From assembly GCA_044370335.1 (NCBI GenBank), contig JBILVS010000169.1, positions 1 through 5,455 of the forward strand: DNA of 5,455 nt, read 5' to 3'. The position numbers and the translations under genes were made by a program. Source of the stretch: REEB509 sp044370335. GTDB taxonomy: Bacteria > Pseudomonadota > Alphaproteobacteria > Caulobacterales > Aquidulcibacteraceae. Below are positions 1 through 5,426 of the stretch, piece after piece. Every line of letters starts with the position of its first letter. The stretch's first letter is position 1. The notes under the pieces are model-generated. The model did not search any database, was not told the DNA's origin, and saw nothing but the letters and a program-made list of their open reading frames with translations.

Positions 1-604
1 AGGCTTTCAGCATGCGCTCCGTGTGGTCGCGGGTCCGCTTGGGCTCGATGACGCCGGACTGGCGCTCAGCGCCTAGCCCGGCGAGCAGGATGGCTGATTT
101 GATCTGGGCTGAGGCGACTTTGGGCGTGTGCAGAAGGGGATGAAGGTCGCTTGTTCCCTGCAGCGCCACTGGGAGTTTGCCGCCGACGCGGGCGAAGCTT
201 TGAGCGCCCATTGCGCGCAGCGGGTCCAAGACACGGGCCATGGGGCGTCCGGACAGGCTCTCATCGCCGGTGAAGACCGACAGGATCTGAAAGCGGGCGG
301 CGGCGCCCATCGTGAGGCGGACGCCGGTGCCGGAATTGCCGAAATCAATGGGCGCCCTTGGCTCCTGAAAGCCGCCTTGGCCGATAACCCTCCAGCGACC
401 CGGGCCGAGCTGATCGACCTGGGCGCCGTATGCGCGCATGGCGGCGGCCGTGTTGAGGACGTCGGCGCCTTCCAACAAGCCGTCGATGGCGGTTTCGCCG
501 GTGGCCAGCGCTCCCAAAATCAGGCTGCGGTGAGAGATGGATTTGTCGCCGGGGGGCCGCGCCCGACCGGACAGCGATCGCACGGGATGCGCCTTGAGCC
601 GCAT
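1..604 (-). CDS. aroA: 3-phosphoshikimate 1-carboxyvinyltransferase (EPSP synthase), class II, 3' end outside window
   Basis: This is the cytoplasmic shikimate-pathway enzyme that joins phosphoenolpyruvate to shikimate-3-phosphate to give EPSP, leading to chorismate. I translated 201 complete codons of one uninterrupted minus-strand frame. The PGDKSISHR motif at residues 18-26 supplies the substrate-binding Lys21, Ser22 and Arg26. DFGNSGTGVRL lies at 87-97, SGRPMARVLDPL at 118-129, SAQIK at 165-169 and RDHTE at 192-196. GDKS, SAQ-x-K and R-x-H-x-E are class II features, and the sequence resembles the Agrobacterium CP4 enzyme. Gly92 occupies the site where CP4 has the glyphosate-tolerance alanine, so it should not be tolerant by that route. 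Family length is about 440-450 residues, so a little under half is visible. The ATG at 604-602 has AGGA (612-609) four bases upstream, and I saw no other in-frame start close by. The N-terminus is a few residues shorter than CP4. It is divergent from the FYDLN gene. Confidence 0.95.
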   Translation of the reverse strand, partial: MRLKAHPVRSLSGRARPPGDKSISHRSLILGALATGETAIDGLLEGADVLNTAAAMRAYGAQVDQLGPGRWRVIGQGGFQEPRAPIDFGNSGTGVRLTMGAAARFQILSVFTGDESLSGRPMARVLDPLRAMGAQSFARVGGKLPVALQGTSDLHPLLHTPKVASAQIKSAILLAGLGAERQSGVIEPKRTRDHTERMLKA

Positions 605-656
605 GAGGTCCTGTCTTGATGTGGGTTGCCGCTCGCCAGGGAAGCCGAAGCGGTTC

Positions 657-671
657 CAAAAGCTTTTGACA
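657..671 (+). promoter_or_regulatory. 12-bp palindrome overlapping a TTGACA -35-like hexamer
   Basis: CAAAAGCTTTTG (657-668) is a perfect 12-bp dyad in the aroA/FYDLN divergent intergenic region. Its right arm overlaps TTGACA (666-671), a perfect -35 hexamer pointing toward the FYDLN gene. I found no convincing -10 at 16-18 bp, nor a clear alphaproteobacterial GCTANAWC-type element at 10-14 bp, so the promoter call is weak. The dyad could be an operator serving both genes or chance. Confidence 0.3.
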
Positions 672-726
672 GGCGAGAAGGATAGTGGCAAGCGAGCGCC
701 CCTGTCGAAAAGCCTCATAGCCCTTC

Positions 727-731
727 AGGAG
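727..731 (+). promoter_or_regulatory. Ribosome binding site that selects the GTG start
   Basis: AGGAG directly abuts an in-frame ATG at 732, which leaves no spacer. It is 6 bases from the in-frame GTG at 738, which is normal spacing. This favours the GTG and gives the family-typical N-terminus MAKAELG. Confidence 0.65.
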
Positions 732-737
732 ATGCGC

Positions 738-1241
738 GTGGCCAAGGCGGAGTTGGGCGACAAGCAGACCTGCCCGAATTGCGGGGCGAAGTTTTATGAC
801 TTGAAGCGGCGCCCCGCGGTGTGCCCCAAGTGTTCGACTTCGTTCGACCCCGCTGAAGAGGTCTATAAGGTTAAGCGCGTGCGGTCGCGGGTGGCGACGG
901 TGCAGCCTGATTACGAGGACGAAGAGGAAGAGGAAACCGACGCCAAGGCCGTGGCGGACGACGCCGAGGAGGTCGAAGAGGATGTGGAGGAAACCCCTGA
1001 CCTCGACGAGGCCGTGGTAGAAGACGCGCCGGAGATCCTGGACGAGGAAGATGAAGAAGAGGCCGTTGTCGGCGTCCGCGCCAAGGGTGACGAACTACCC
1101 GACGGGTTCTCGGAAGACGATGAAGATGTGATCGCCGACGACGAAGACGGCGTGCCGCTCCTTGAAGAGGATGAAGTCTTTGACGAGGACGAGTTGGCCG
1201 ATGTTGTCGAAGACGGCGACGAGGAAGAAACTGAACGGTGA
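738..1241 (+). CDS. FYDLN-acid / TIGR02300 family zinc-ribbon protein with acidic tail
   Basis: A 167-residue protein of unknown function that matches the alphaproteobacterial FYDLN-acid family (TIGR02300) from memory. Residues 1-40 form a small zinc-ribbon-like head, with CPNC (12-15) and CPKC (29-32) as likely metal ligands. Between them lies the signature FYDLK (19-23), where the family usually has FYDLN. A basic stretch (KVKRVRSRV, 44-52) follows. After it comes an almost uninterrupted acidic tail in which about 58 of the last 108 residues are Asp or Glu; this part is probably disordered. There is no signal peptide or membrane segment, so a cytoplasmic location is inferred. The acidic tail could act as a nucleic-acid mimic or a protein-binding arm, but that is speculation. 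The GTG start is preferred on ribosome-site spacing. It is divergent from aroA, and a tRNA-Ala gene lies 84 bp downstream. Confidence 0.88.
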   Translation: MAKAELGDKQTCPNCGAKFYDLKRRPAVCPKCSTSFDPAEEVYKVKRVRSRVATVQPDYEDEEEEETDAKAVADDAEEVEEDVEETPDLDEAVVEDAPEILDEEDEEEAVVGVRAKGDELPDGFSEDDEDVIADDEDGVPLLEEDEVFDEDELADVVEDGDEEETER

Positions 1242-1253
1242 GGAAGCCGCTTG

Positions 1254-1274
1254 AATCGCGCGGCCGGCGCGATT
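1254..1274 (+). terminator. GC-rich hairpin after the FYDLN gene, possible terminator
   Basis: AATCGCGC (1254-1261) and GCGCGATT (1267-1274) are perfect 8-bp arms around a 5-base loop, starting 13 bases after the stop codon. No T-run follows on the plus strand (AAAGAC comes next), so intrinsic termination may be weak. It could also be a transcript-stabilising or processing hairpin ahead of the tRNA. Confidence 0.4.
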
Positions 1275-1292
1275 AAAGACAGCCTCCTTCGC

Positions 1293-1310
1293 GGCCGGCC
1301 CCACCCGGCC
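1293..1310 (+). other. Small GC-rich hairpin upstream of tRNA-Ala
   Basis: GGCCGG (1293-1298) can pair with CCGGCC (1305-1310) around a 6-base loop, 15 bases before the mature tRNA 5' end. It might be part of the tRNA leader or promoter region. With such GC-rich sequence a 6-bp stem may be chance. Confidence 0.2.
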
Positions 1311-1325
1311 TGCGGACCAAGGTAA

Positions 1326-1401
1326 GGGGCCATAGCTCAGCTGGGAGAGCGCCTGCATGGCATGCAGGAGGTCAGCGGTTCGATCCCGCTTGGCTCCACC
1401 A
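1326..1401 (+). tRNA. tRNA-Ala, anticodon GGC
   Basis: The full cloverleaf can be folded by hand. The acceptor arms are GGGGCCA (1326-1332) and TGGCTCC (1391-1397), including the G3:U70 wobble that is the identity signal for alanyl-tRNA synthetase. The D arm has GCTC/GAGC. The anticodon stem CCTGC/GCAGG (1352-1356/1364-1368) holds loop ATGGCAT, with anticodon GGC at 1359-1361. The T arm AGCGG/CCGCT encloses TTCGATC. The discriminator is A1398, and the CCA end is encoded (1399-1401). It reads GCC and GCU alanine codons; GCC is a frequent codon in these GC-rich genes. Confidence 0.97.
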
Positions 1402-1437
1402 TTCCTCCCTCGCACTATCTCCCATGAGGATCAGCGT

Positions 1438-1884
1438 ATGGGGACTTCGTCTGGACGCGGATATGCCGTGCTGCTGGGCTTTGCGGGGCTGATTCCCTTC
1501 GGGGGGCTCGCGGTGGCGGCGGTGATCGGGTTTGCCCCGTTCGGCTATGATCCGGTGTTCGGATTGGAAGCTTACGGCGCGACGATCCTGTCGTTTTTGG
1601 GCGGAATCCAGTGGGGATTCCTTTTGAGCCCTGGGAGGCCCGCAGGCGTCCGGCATGTTCCGCTCCGGTTTGCGATCGGAGTGGCGCCTCAACTTCTGGG
1701 GTGGGCTGCGCTCTTGTGGGCTTCGCCGCTGAGCATTCTTATTTTGGCGTTGGCGCTTTTGGCGCATCTGGGGGTGGACTGGGCGGCGGGCCGAGACGGG
1801 CTGGCGCCCGATTGGTTCATGAGCCTGCGGACGCCGTTGTCGCTGGGGGCGGCGATCAGCCTTGTCGCCGCTGCTCTGCTTTAG
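1438..1884 (+). CDS. DUF3429 family multi-pass inner membrane protein
   Basis: A 148-residue hydrophobic protein of unknown function. About five membrane segments can be read, near residues 9-32, 45-63, 78-95, 98-115 and 132-148. The pattern fits DUF3429: an N-terminal GFAGLIPF (14-21), the AYGATILSFLGGIQWG motif (45-60; relatives often have GGIHWG) and SLRTPLSL close to the C-terminus (129-136). Length is normal for the family. The ATG at 1438 is preceded by GAGGA (1426-1430) at 7-base spacing; the nearby ATG at 1424 is out of frame. It begins 36 bp after tRNA-Ala and may be read through from the tRNA promoter. Its stop is 4 bp from the stop of the convergent cytochrome gene, so any terminator must lie inside that coding region. 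The family call is from memory; the membrane topology is read directly. Confidence 0.82.
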   Translation: MGTSSGRGYAVLLGFAGLIPFGGLAVAAVIGFAPFGYDPVFGLEAYGATILSFLGGIQWGFLLSPGRPAGVRHVPLRFAIGVAPQLLGWAALLWASPLSILILALALLAHLGVDWAAGRDGLAPDWFMSLRTPLSLGAAISLVAAALL

Positions 1885-1888
1885 GCGG

Positions 1889-2392
1889 CTATTCGGTTTG
1901 TTGGCTCAAATAGGCAACCAAGTCTGCGCGTCGCTGCGGCTGGCTGATCCCGCTGAAGACCATCGTCGTGCCCGGCATCGCGGCTTGCGGGCGCTCCAGA
2001 TAGGTGAAGAGCTGCTGCTGGGTCCAGATGGCGCCGGAGTTGCGGTTGGCCGGCGAGTAATTAAAGCCTTCCAGCTGGCCTGCGGCGCGGCCAACCACGC
2101 CGTGGAGCGACGGACCAGTGCCGTTTAGGCCCGGCGCCAGGGCATGACAGGATTGGCAGAGGGCCCGGTAAACGCGGGCTCCGGCGGCGGGATCGCCCGT
2201 CAAGGCGGCGCCGTCTGAGCCAACGATCTCCAAAGCGATTGGCTCTGAGGGCGGCGCTTGGATCGCGGCCGACGAGGGGGCTTGTGCGGTCGTGTCAGGG
2301 GCTGGGGCCTCAGCCGCAGGCGAACACGCTACAACGCCAACGACAGCCGCGCATACCAATGCGGATCGATAAACGCCGAGACGAAGCGCCAT
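1889..2392 (-). CDS. Lipid-anchored class I c-type cytochrome
   Basis: A 167-residue mono-haem cytochrome c. The N-terminus is a lipoprotein signal peptide with lipobox VVAC (20-23), so Cys23 is the predicted lipidated residue. An Ala/Pro/Ser-rich linker (about 24-52) follows, then a cytochrome domain (about 66-165). The haem-attachment motif is CQSCH (79-83), with His83 the proximal ligand. GPSLHGVVGR (93-102) and PGTTMVFSGI (140-149) match the mitochondrial/c2-type fold, making Met144 the likely distal ligand. It should be exported unfolded by Sec, receive haem from the Ccm system and act as a tethered periplasmic electron carrier. Its redox partner cannot be read from this window. The ATG at 2392-2390 has GGGAG (2406-2402) nine bases upstream; the frame stays open further up but without signal-peptide character. 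It is divergent from the large lipoprotein gene and convergent with the DUF3429 gene. Confidence 0.92.
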   Translation of the reverse strand: MALRLGVYRSALVCAAVVGVVACSPAAEAPAPDTTAQAPSSAAIQAPPSEPIALEIVGSDGAALTGDPAAGARVYRALCQSCHALAPGLNGTGPSLHGVVGRAAGQLEGFNYSPANRNSGAIWTQQQLFTYLERPQAAMPGTTMVFSGISQPQRRADLVAYLSQQTE

Positions 2393-2452
2393 ATGAACTA
2401 TCTCCCAGGTTGTCGCAGACCTCTTTAATCTGCATCGGCAACGAGGGCCAGC

Positions 2453-2522
2453 ATCGCGCTGAGACCGTATCGCGCTGAGACCGTGTCGGTGGGACTGCCT
2501 GTCGCTGGGACCGCCTGTCGCC
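2453..2522. repeat. Degenerate tandem repeat with 16-bp period, about four units
   Basis: Two perfect head-to-tail copies of ATCGCGCTGAGACCGT occupy 2453-2468 and 2469-2484. Two related 16-base units follow: GTCGGTGGGACTGCCT (2485-2500) and GTCGCTGGGACCGCCT (2501-2516), which match each other at 14 of 16 positions. The RTCG that opens each unit recurs at 2453, 2469, 2485, 2501 and 2517, exactly 16 bp apart, although the fifth unit has decayed. The two subtypes align through GCTGRGACCG with small offsetting indels. Confidence 0.8.
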
Positions 2523-2545
2523 CAGGGCAGGTCGACCGCTCCGTC

Positions 2546-2563
2546 TTGTGTCAGAATTGTGTC
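2546..2563 (+). promoter_or_regulatory. TTGTGTC direct repeat, 11 bp apart
   Basis: TTGTGTC occurs at 2546-2552 and again at 2557-2563, about one helical turn apart on the same DNA face. Such spacing is typical of tandem half-sites for dimeric activators such as OmpR-type response regulators. It lies about 150 bp upstream of the large lipoprotein gene. The regulator is unknown and chance cannot be excluded. Confidence 0.3.
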
Positions 2564-2573
2564 CGCAACGCGT

Positions 2574-2598
2574 GACGCTCCTGTCAAATTCGAGCGTC
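2574..2598. promoter_or_regulatory. Inverted repeat GACGCTC-N11-GAGCGTC
   Basis: Perfect 7-bp arms at 2574-2580 and 2592-2598 flank an 11-base A/T-richer spacer. The A/T-rich tract TTAAAATCTTT follows immediately (2599-2609). It could be an operator dyad for the rightward lipoprotein gene, or a hairpin in its leader or in front of it. A partial copy, GACGCT, recurs at 2612-2617. Confidence 0.35.
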
Positions 2599-2711
2599 TT
2601 AAAATCTTTGCGACGCTGTGATCGCTCCTTCGCACACCCTTTCTAGAGACAAACGATCCGTTAACAGGCCGCTCCTCGGGTTGGGGCTGCGCCGTTAGCT
2701 TGGGGGCAGTA

Positions 2712-5414
2712 ATGACGATCAGACAGAGTTGGCGAGCGGCGGTTGCTGCGCTGGTGTTGGGTGTTGCTGCTTGTGGCGGCTCCAATATCGCATCGCCCGG
2801 CGCGACAAACTCCGGGACGCCTCCGGGAGGGGGGACCGGCGGCGGAACGGGCGGCGGCGGCACGGCCACTTGCCCGTCGGGGTTCACGCAGCTCTCGGCG
2901 GTAGGCGCGAACACGGTGTGCCAAATCACGGGAACCATTCTGTCCAACCTGACGGTTCCTTTCCGGCAAGGCGTTGTCTATCGGATCGCGGGACGGGTGG
3001 ACATCGGCGCGGATATCGGGGGCGATGGATCGCGCCCAGGCGGGCAGCGCGCGACCCTTACGATTGAGCCGGGGGTGACCTTGTTTGGGGAAAGCGGCGG
3101 CGACTACGTGGTGGTCAATCGCGGGTCGCAGATCATCGCCGACGGAACGCCCAACGCGCCCATCGTCTTTACGAGCCGCCAGGACATCGCCGGCACGGTG
3201 GACCCGTTCTCTTCCATCGGCCAATGGGGCGGTCTCGTCATTCTTGGCCGTGCTCCGATCAAGAACTGCAACGCTTCCGGCGTCGCGGGGGGCTCTGCAC
3301 AGTGCGAGAACGCCATTGAGGGCGTCTCGGGCACGCCAGCCCTTTACGGCGGGGCGATCCCGACCGACCGGAGCGGCAAGCTTGAATATGTGCAAGTTCG
3401 GTTTGCGGGCTTCCCGCTCCCCGGCACAGCGGGCAACGAACTGAACGGCATCACCTTCGGCGGCGTCGGATCCGATACCGAGGTCAGCTACATTCAAGTC
3501 CACAACAATGCGGATGACGGCGTCGAGTTCTTCGGCGGCAACGTCAATGTCCGTTACCTTGTGCTGACGGGCAACGACGACGATTCCATCGACTGGGACA
3601 CCGGCTATACCGGCAACATCCAGTTCGCGCTGGTGCGGCAGGCTGAGGCCCGCGGCGCTGTTGCTGCGCGCGGGGATCGCTTGATCGAAGGCTCGAACGC
3701 GGGGTCCGGCGCGTCGCCTGTCACAAGCCCGACGCTGTCCAACTTCACGTTCATCGGCGCGCGGCCGCAGGGAGTAGTTCTCAACGGCGGCAACGCCACG
3801 CTGGCGAACGGCGTCGTGGTCGGCGCGACGGACTGCTTGAACACGACGGGCGCGGCTTCGCCGACGTTCAACTCCATTGTATTCGATTGCTCGGGCGGGC
3901 TCGGGACCGGTCCTGAAACCACGCAGGTGGCGAACGGCGCGAACAATTCCACCACGGTCGCCAACACGCTCGCGGGCGTGTTTCCGGGATCGACGGAATT
4001 GGCCCGGACGGCGGTGAATCCGACGACCCTGGGGTCGTTCTTCCAGGCGGCCAACTATATCGGCGCGTTCTCGCCTTCGGAGAATGAAGCCAACAGCTGG
4101 GCTTCCGGCTGGACCTATCAGGTCTTTGCTTCTCCGGCTTGCCCCGCGGGCACGACCGAGTCCGGCGCCCAAAGCGGACAGCGGCTGTGCGTGCTGTCGG
4201 GCACCATCACGGCGAACACCCGCCTTGTTCGCGGCAATATCTACCAGATCTCCGGTCGGGTGGATGTCGGTCGGGACGTCGGCGGCGACACGGCCGGCAC
4301 GCGGGCCAACGGCGCTCGGGCGGACCTGATCATCGATGCGGGCGTCACGCTCTTTGGGACCTCGGGGGCGGACTATCTCGTCATCAATCGCGGCTCGCGG
4401 CTGTTCTCTAACGGCACCCGTGCAGCGCCAGTGATCTTCACCTCGCAGCGCGATCTGAACAATGTCCAACAGGACCCTGCCAACTCCATCGGGGAGTGGG
4501 GCGGCGTCGTCATCCTCGGCCGCGCCCCGATCCGGAACTGCAACGCCTCTGGCGTGACGGGCGGTTCGGCGACCTGCGAGGCTGCGATCGAAGGGGTCAG
4601 CGGAACGCCTGCGCTCTATGGCGGTGAGGTGAGCGCCGACAATTCTGGCTCGTTGACCTTCACGCAGGTTCGGTTCGCGGGCTTCCCGCTCCCCGGCACA
4701 GCGGGCAACGAACTGAACGGCATCACCTTCGGCGGGATCGGCTCGGCCACTAATGTCGAATATATCCAGGTCCACAACAATGCGGACGACGGTGTCGAGT
4801 TCTTCGGCGGCAACGTCAATGTCCGTTACCTTGTGCTGACGGGCAACGACGACGACTCTATCGACTGGGACACCGGCTATACCGGCAACATCCAGTTCGC
4901 GATCGTCGTGCAGCGCACGGCGGGCGGGGATCGCCTGATCGAGGGGTCGAACGCGGGGTCGGGCGGCAGCCCGGTCACGAGCCCGACGCTTTCGAACTTC
5001 ACGTTCATCGGCACGCGACCGCAAGGCATCGTGATCAACGGCGGCAATGGCCGGCTTGTGAATGGGGTGGTCCGGGGCTCCACCGACTGCCTGAACACGA
5101 CCGGGGCGACGGCGCCGAGCTTCGACTCGATCCTGTTCAACTGCTCCGGCGGTCTGGGGACTGGCCCTGAAACCACGCAGGTGGCGAGCGGAGCCAACAA
5201 CTCCACGACAACGCCGGACACGTTGACGAACGTCTTCATCAACGGCCCGACCGAGACGGCGCGGACTGCGGTGGCGATGTCGGCTCTGCCGGCCTTCTTC
5301 CAGCAGCCCAACTTCCTGGGGGCGTCAGCGACTTATGTCGGCGCGGTCCAGAGCGGTTCTGACACCTGGTGGCGCGGCTGGAGTTGCGGCCTGGAAGCCA
5401 ACTCGTCCTGCTGA
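2712..5414 (+). CDS. Large outer-membrane-type lipoprotein with internal tandem duplication, probable beta-helix fold
   Basis: A 900-residue extracytoplasmic protein of unknown function. The signal peptide ends at lipobox VAAC (18-21); Gly22 at +2 is compatible with outer-membrane sorting. A Gly/Thr/Pro-rich linker (about 35-53) leads into two homologous halves, roughly residues 54-472 and 477-890, offset by 418-424 residues. Each half carries GVTLFG, NRGS near IxFTS, WGG-VILGRAPI, AIEGVSGTPALYGG, HNNADDGVEFFGG, GNDDDSIDWD and GDRLIEGSNAGSG. Short beta/turn units with recurring N, G and D suggest a right-handed beta-helix (pectin-lyase-like) fold; this is inference. From memory, similar single-unit proteins occur in marine Bacteroidetes and Proteobacteria without a known role. 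Cysteines pair equivalently in both halves (54/70, 186/198, 375/393; 477/493, 610/622, 793/811), with an extra pair at 892/900, so disulfides are likely. ATG 2712 is chosen with G-rich 2702-2706 five bases upstream; an in-frame TTG at 2700 is less likely. A terminator-like hairpin follows the stop. Confidence 0.85.
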   Translation: MTIRQSWRAAVAALVLGVAACGGSNIASPGATNSGTPPGGGTGGGTGGGGTATCPSGFTQLSAVGANTVCQITGTILSNLTVPFRQGVVYRIAGRVDIGADIGGDGSRPGGQRATLTIEPGVTLFGESGGDYVVVNRGSQIIADGTPNAPIVFTSRQDIAGTVDPFSSIGQWGGLVILGRAPIKNCNASGVAGGSAQCENAIEGVSGTPALYGGAIPTDRSGKLEYVQVRFAGFPLPGTAGNELNGITFGGVGSDTEVSYIQVHNNADDGVEFFGGNVNVRYLVLTGNDDDSIDWDTGYTGNIQFALVRQAEARGAVAARGDRLIEGSNAGSGASPVTSPTLSNFTFIGARPQGVVLNGGNATLANGVVVGATDCLNTTGAASPTFNSIVFDCSGGLGTGPETTQVANGANNSTTVANTLAGVFPGSTELARTAVNPTTLGSFFQAANYIGAFSPSENEANSWASGWTYQVFASPACPAGTTESGAQSGQRLCVLSGTITANTRLVRGNIYQISGRVDVGRDVGGDTAGTRANGARADLIIDAGVTLFGTSGADYLVINRGSRLFSNGTRAAPVIFTSQRDLNNVQQDPANSIGEWGGVVILGRAPIRNCNASGVTGGSATCEAAIEGVSGTPALYGGEVSADNSGSLTFTQVRFAGFPLPGTAGNELNGITFGGIGSATNVEYIQVHNNADDGVEFFGGNVNVRYLVLTGNDDDSIDWDTGYTGNIQFAIVVQRTAGGDRLIEGSNAGSGGSPVTSPTLSNFTFIGTRPQGIVINGGNGRLVNGVVRGSTDCLNTTGATAPSFDSILFNCSGGLGTGPETTQVASGANNSTTTPDTLTNVFINGPTETARTAVAMSALPAFFQQPNFLGASATYVGAVQSGSDTWWRGWSCGLEANSSC
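2871..4127 (+). repeat. Internal duplication, first half (residues 54-472)
   Basis: First copy of the approximately 420-residue unit, running from the CPSGF start to about SGWTYQVF. Compared with the second copy it has 6 extra residues between GNIQFA and GDRLIEG (residues 307-320). Its region 3396-3629 is nearly identical at DNA level to 4668-4901. Confidence 0.85.
4140..5381 (+). repeat. Internal duplication, second half (residues 477-890)
   Basis: Second copy of the unit, beginning CPAGT and ending near the WWRGW segment. The N-terminal part has diverged clearly from the first copy, while the core (residues 653-730) differs at only 4 of 78 positions. After it comes a unique 10-residue end with two cysteines. 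Confidence 0.85.
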
Positions 5415-5426
5415 TCGATCGGCGAG

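Larger units (their letters stand above)
2393..2711. other. Divergent intergenic control region between two lipoprotein genes
   Basis: This 319-bp stretch carries no convincing gene. It must hold the promoters of the cytochrome (leftward) and the duplicated lipoprotein (rightward). It contains a 16-bp-period tandem repeat, a direct repeat with 11-bp spacing and an inverted repeat, listed separately. A/T-richer patches lie at about 2581-2610 and 2639-2663. I could not assign -35/-10 pairs with confidence on either strand. Confidence 0.6.

Noticed and set aside
1..604. aroA as a glyphosate-tolerant CP4-like enzyme.
   Set aside because: It is class II by motifs, but the key site has Gly92 instead of the CP4 alanine, so tolerance by that mechanism is not supported.
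128..619. Plus-strand 163-codon open frame.
   Set aside because: It lies antisense to the well-supported aroA reading frame and its translation shows no family features.
911..1333. Minus-strand open frame encoding a poly-serine protein.
   Set aside because: It is the antisense of the Asp/Glu-rich tail (GAC/GAG/GAA codons read as Ser-rich) and has no independent support.
2453..2522. The tandem repeat as a CRISPR array.
   Set aside because: Units are 16 bp, directly abutting without unique spacers, and too short; no cas genes are nearby.
2652..2662. AACG-ATC-CGTT small dyad near the lipoprotein start.
   Set aside because: Four-base arms are too short to distinguish from chance.
2393..2947. 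N-terminal extension of the cytochrome frame up to a start at 2947.
   Set aside because: The extension would overlap the start of the lipoprotein gene, and its sequence is low-complexity. The lipoprotein signal and a ribosome site fit the ATG at 2392-2390 instead.
2867..4127. The duplication as two separate genes or as a frameshifted fusion.
   Set aside because: The frame is continuous through the junction (about residues 472-477), with no stop, ribosome site or start codon with signal-peptide character at the second half.
2661..5024. A 787-codon open frame on the minus strand opposite the large lipoprotein.
   Set aside because: Its translation is rich in Arg, Ala and Asp and repeats itself where the plus-strand duplication lies. 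It has no recognisable domain and would cover most of the lipoprotein. GC-rich codon usage on the plus strand commonly leaves the antisense frame free of stops.
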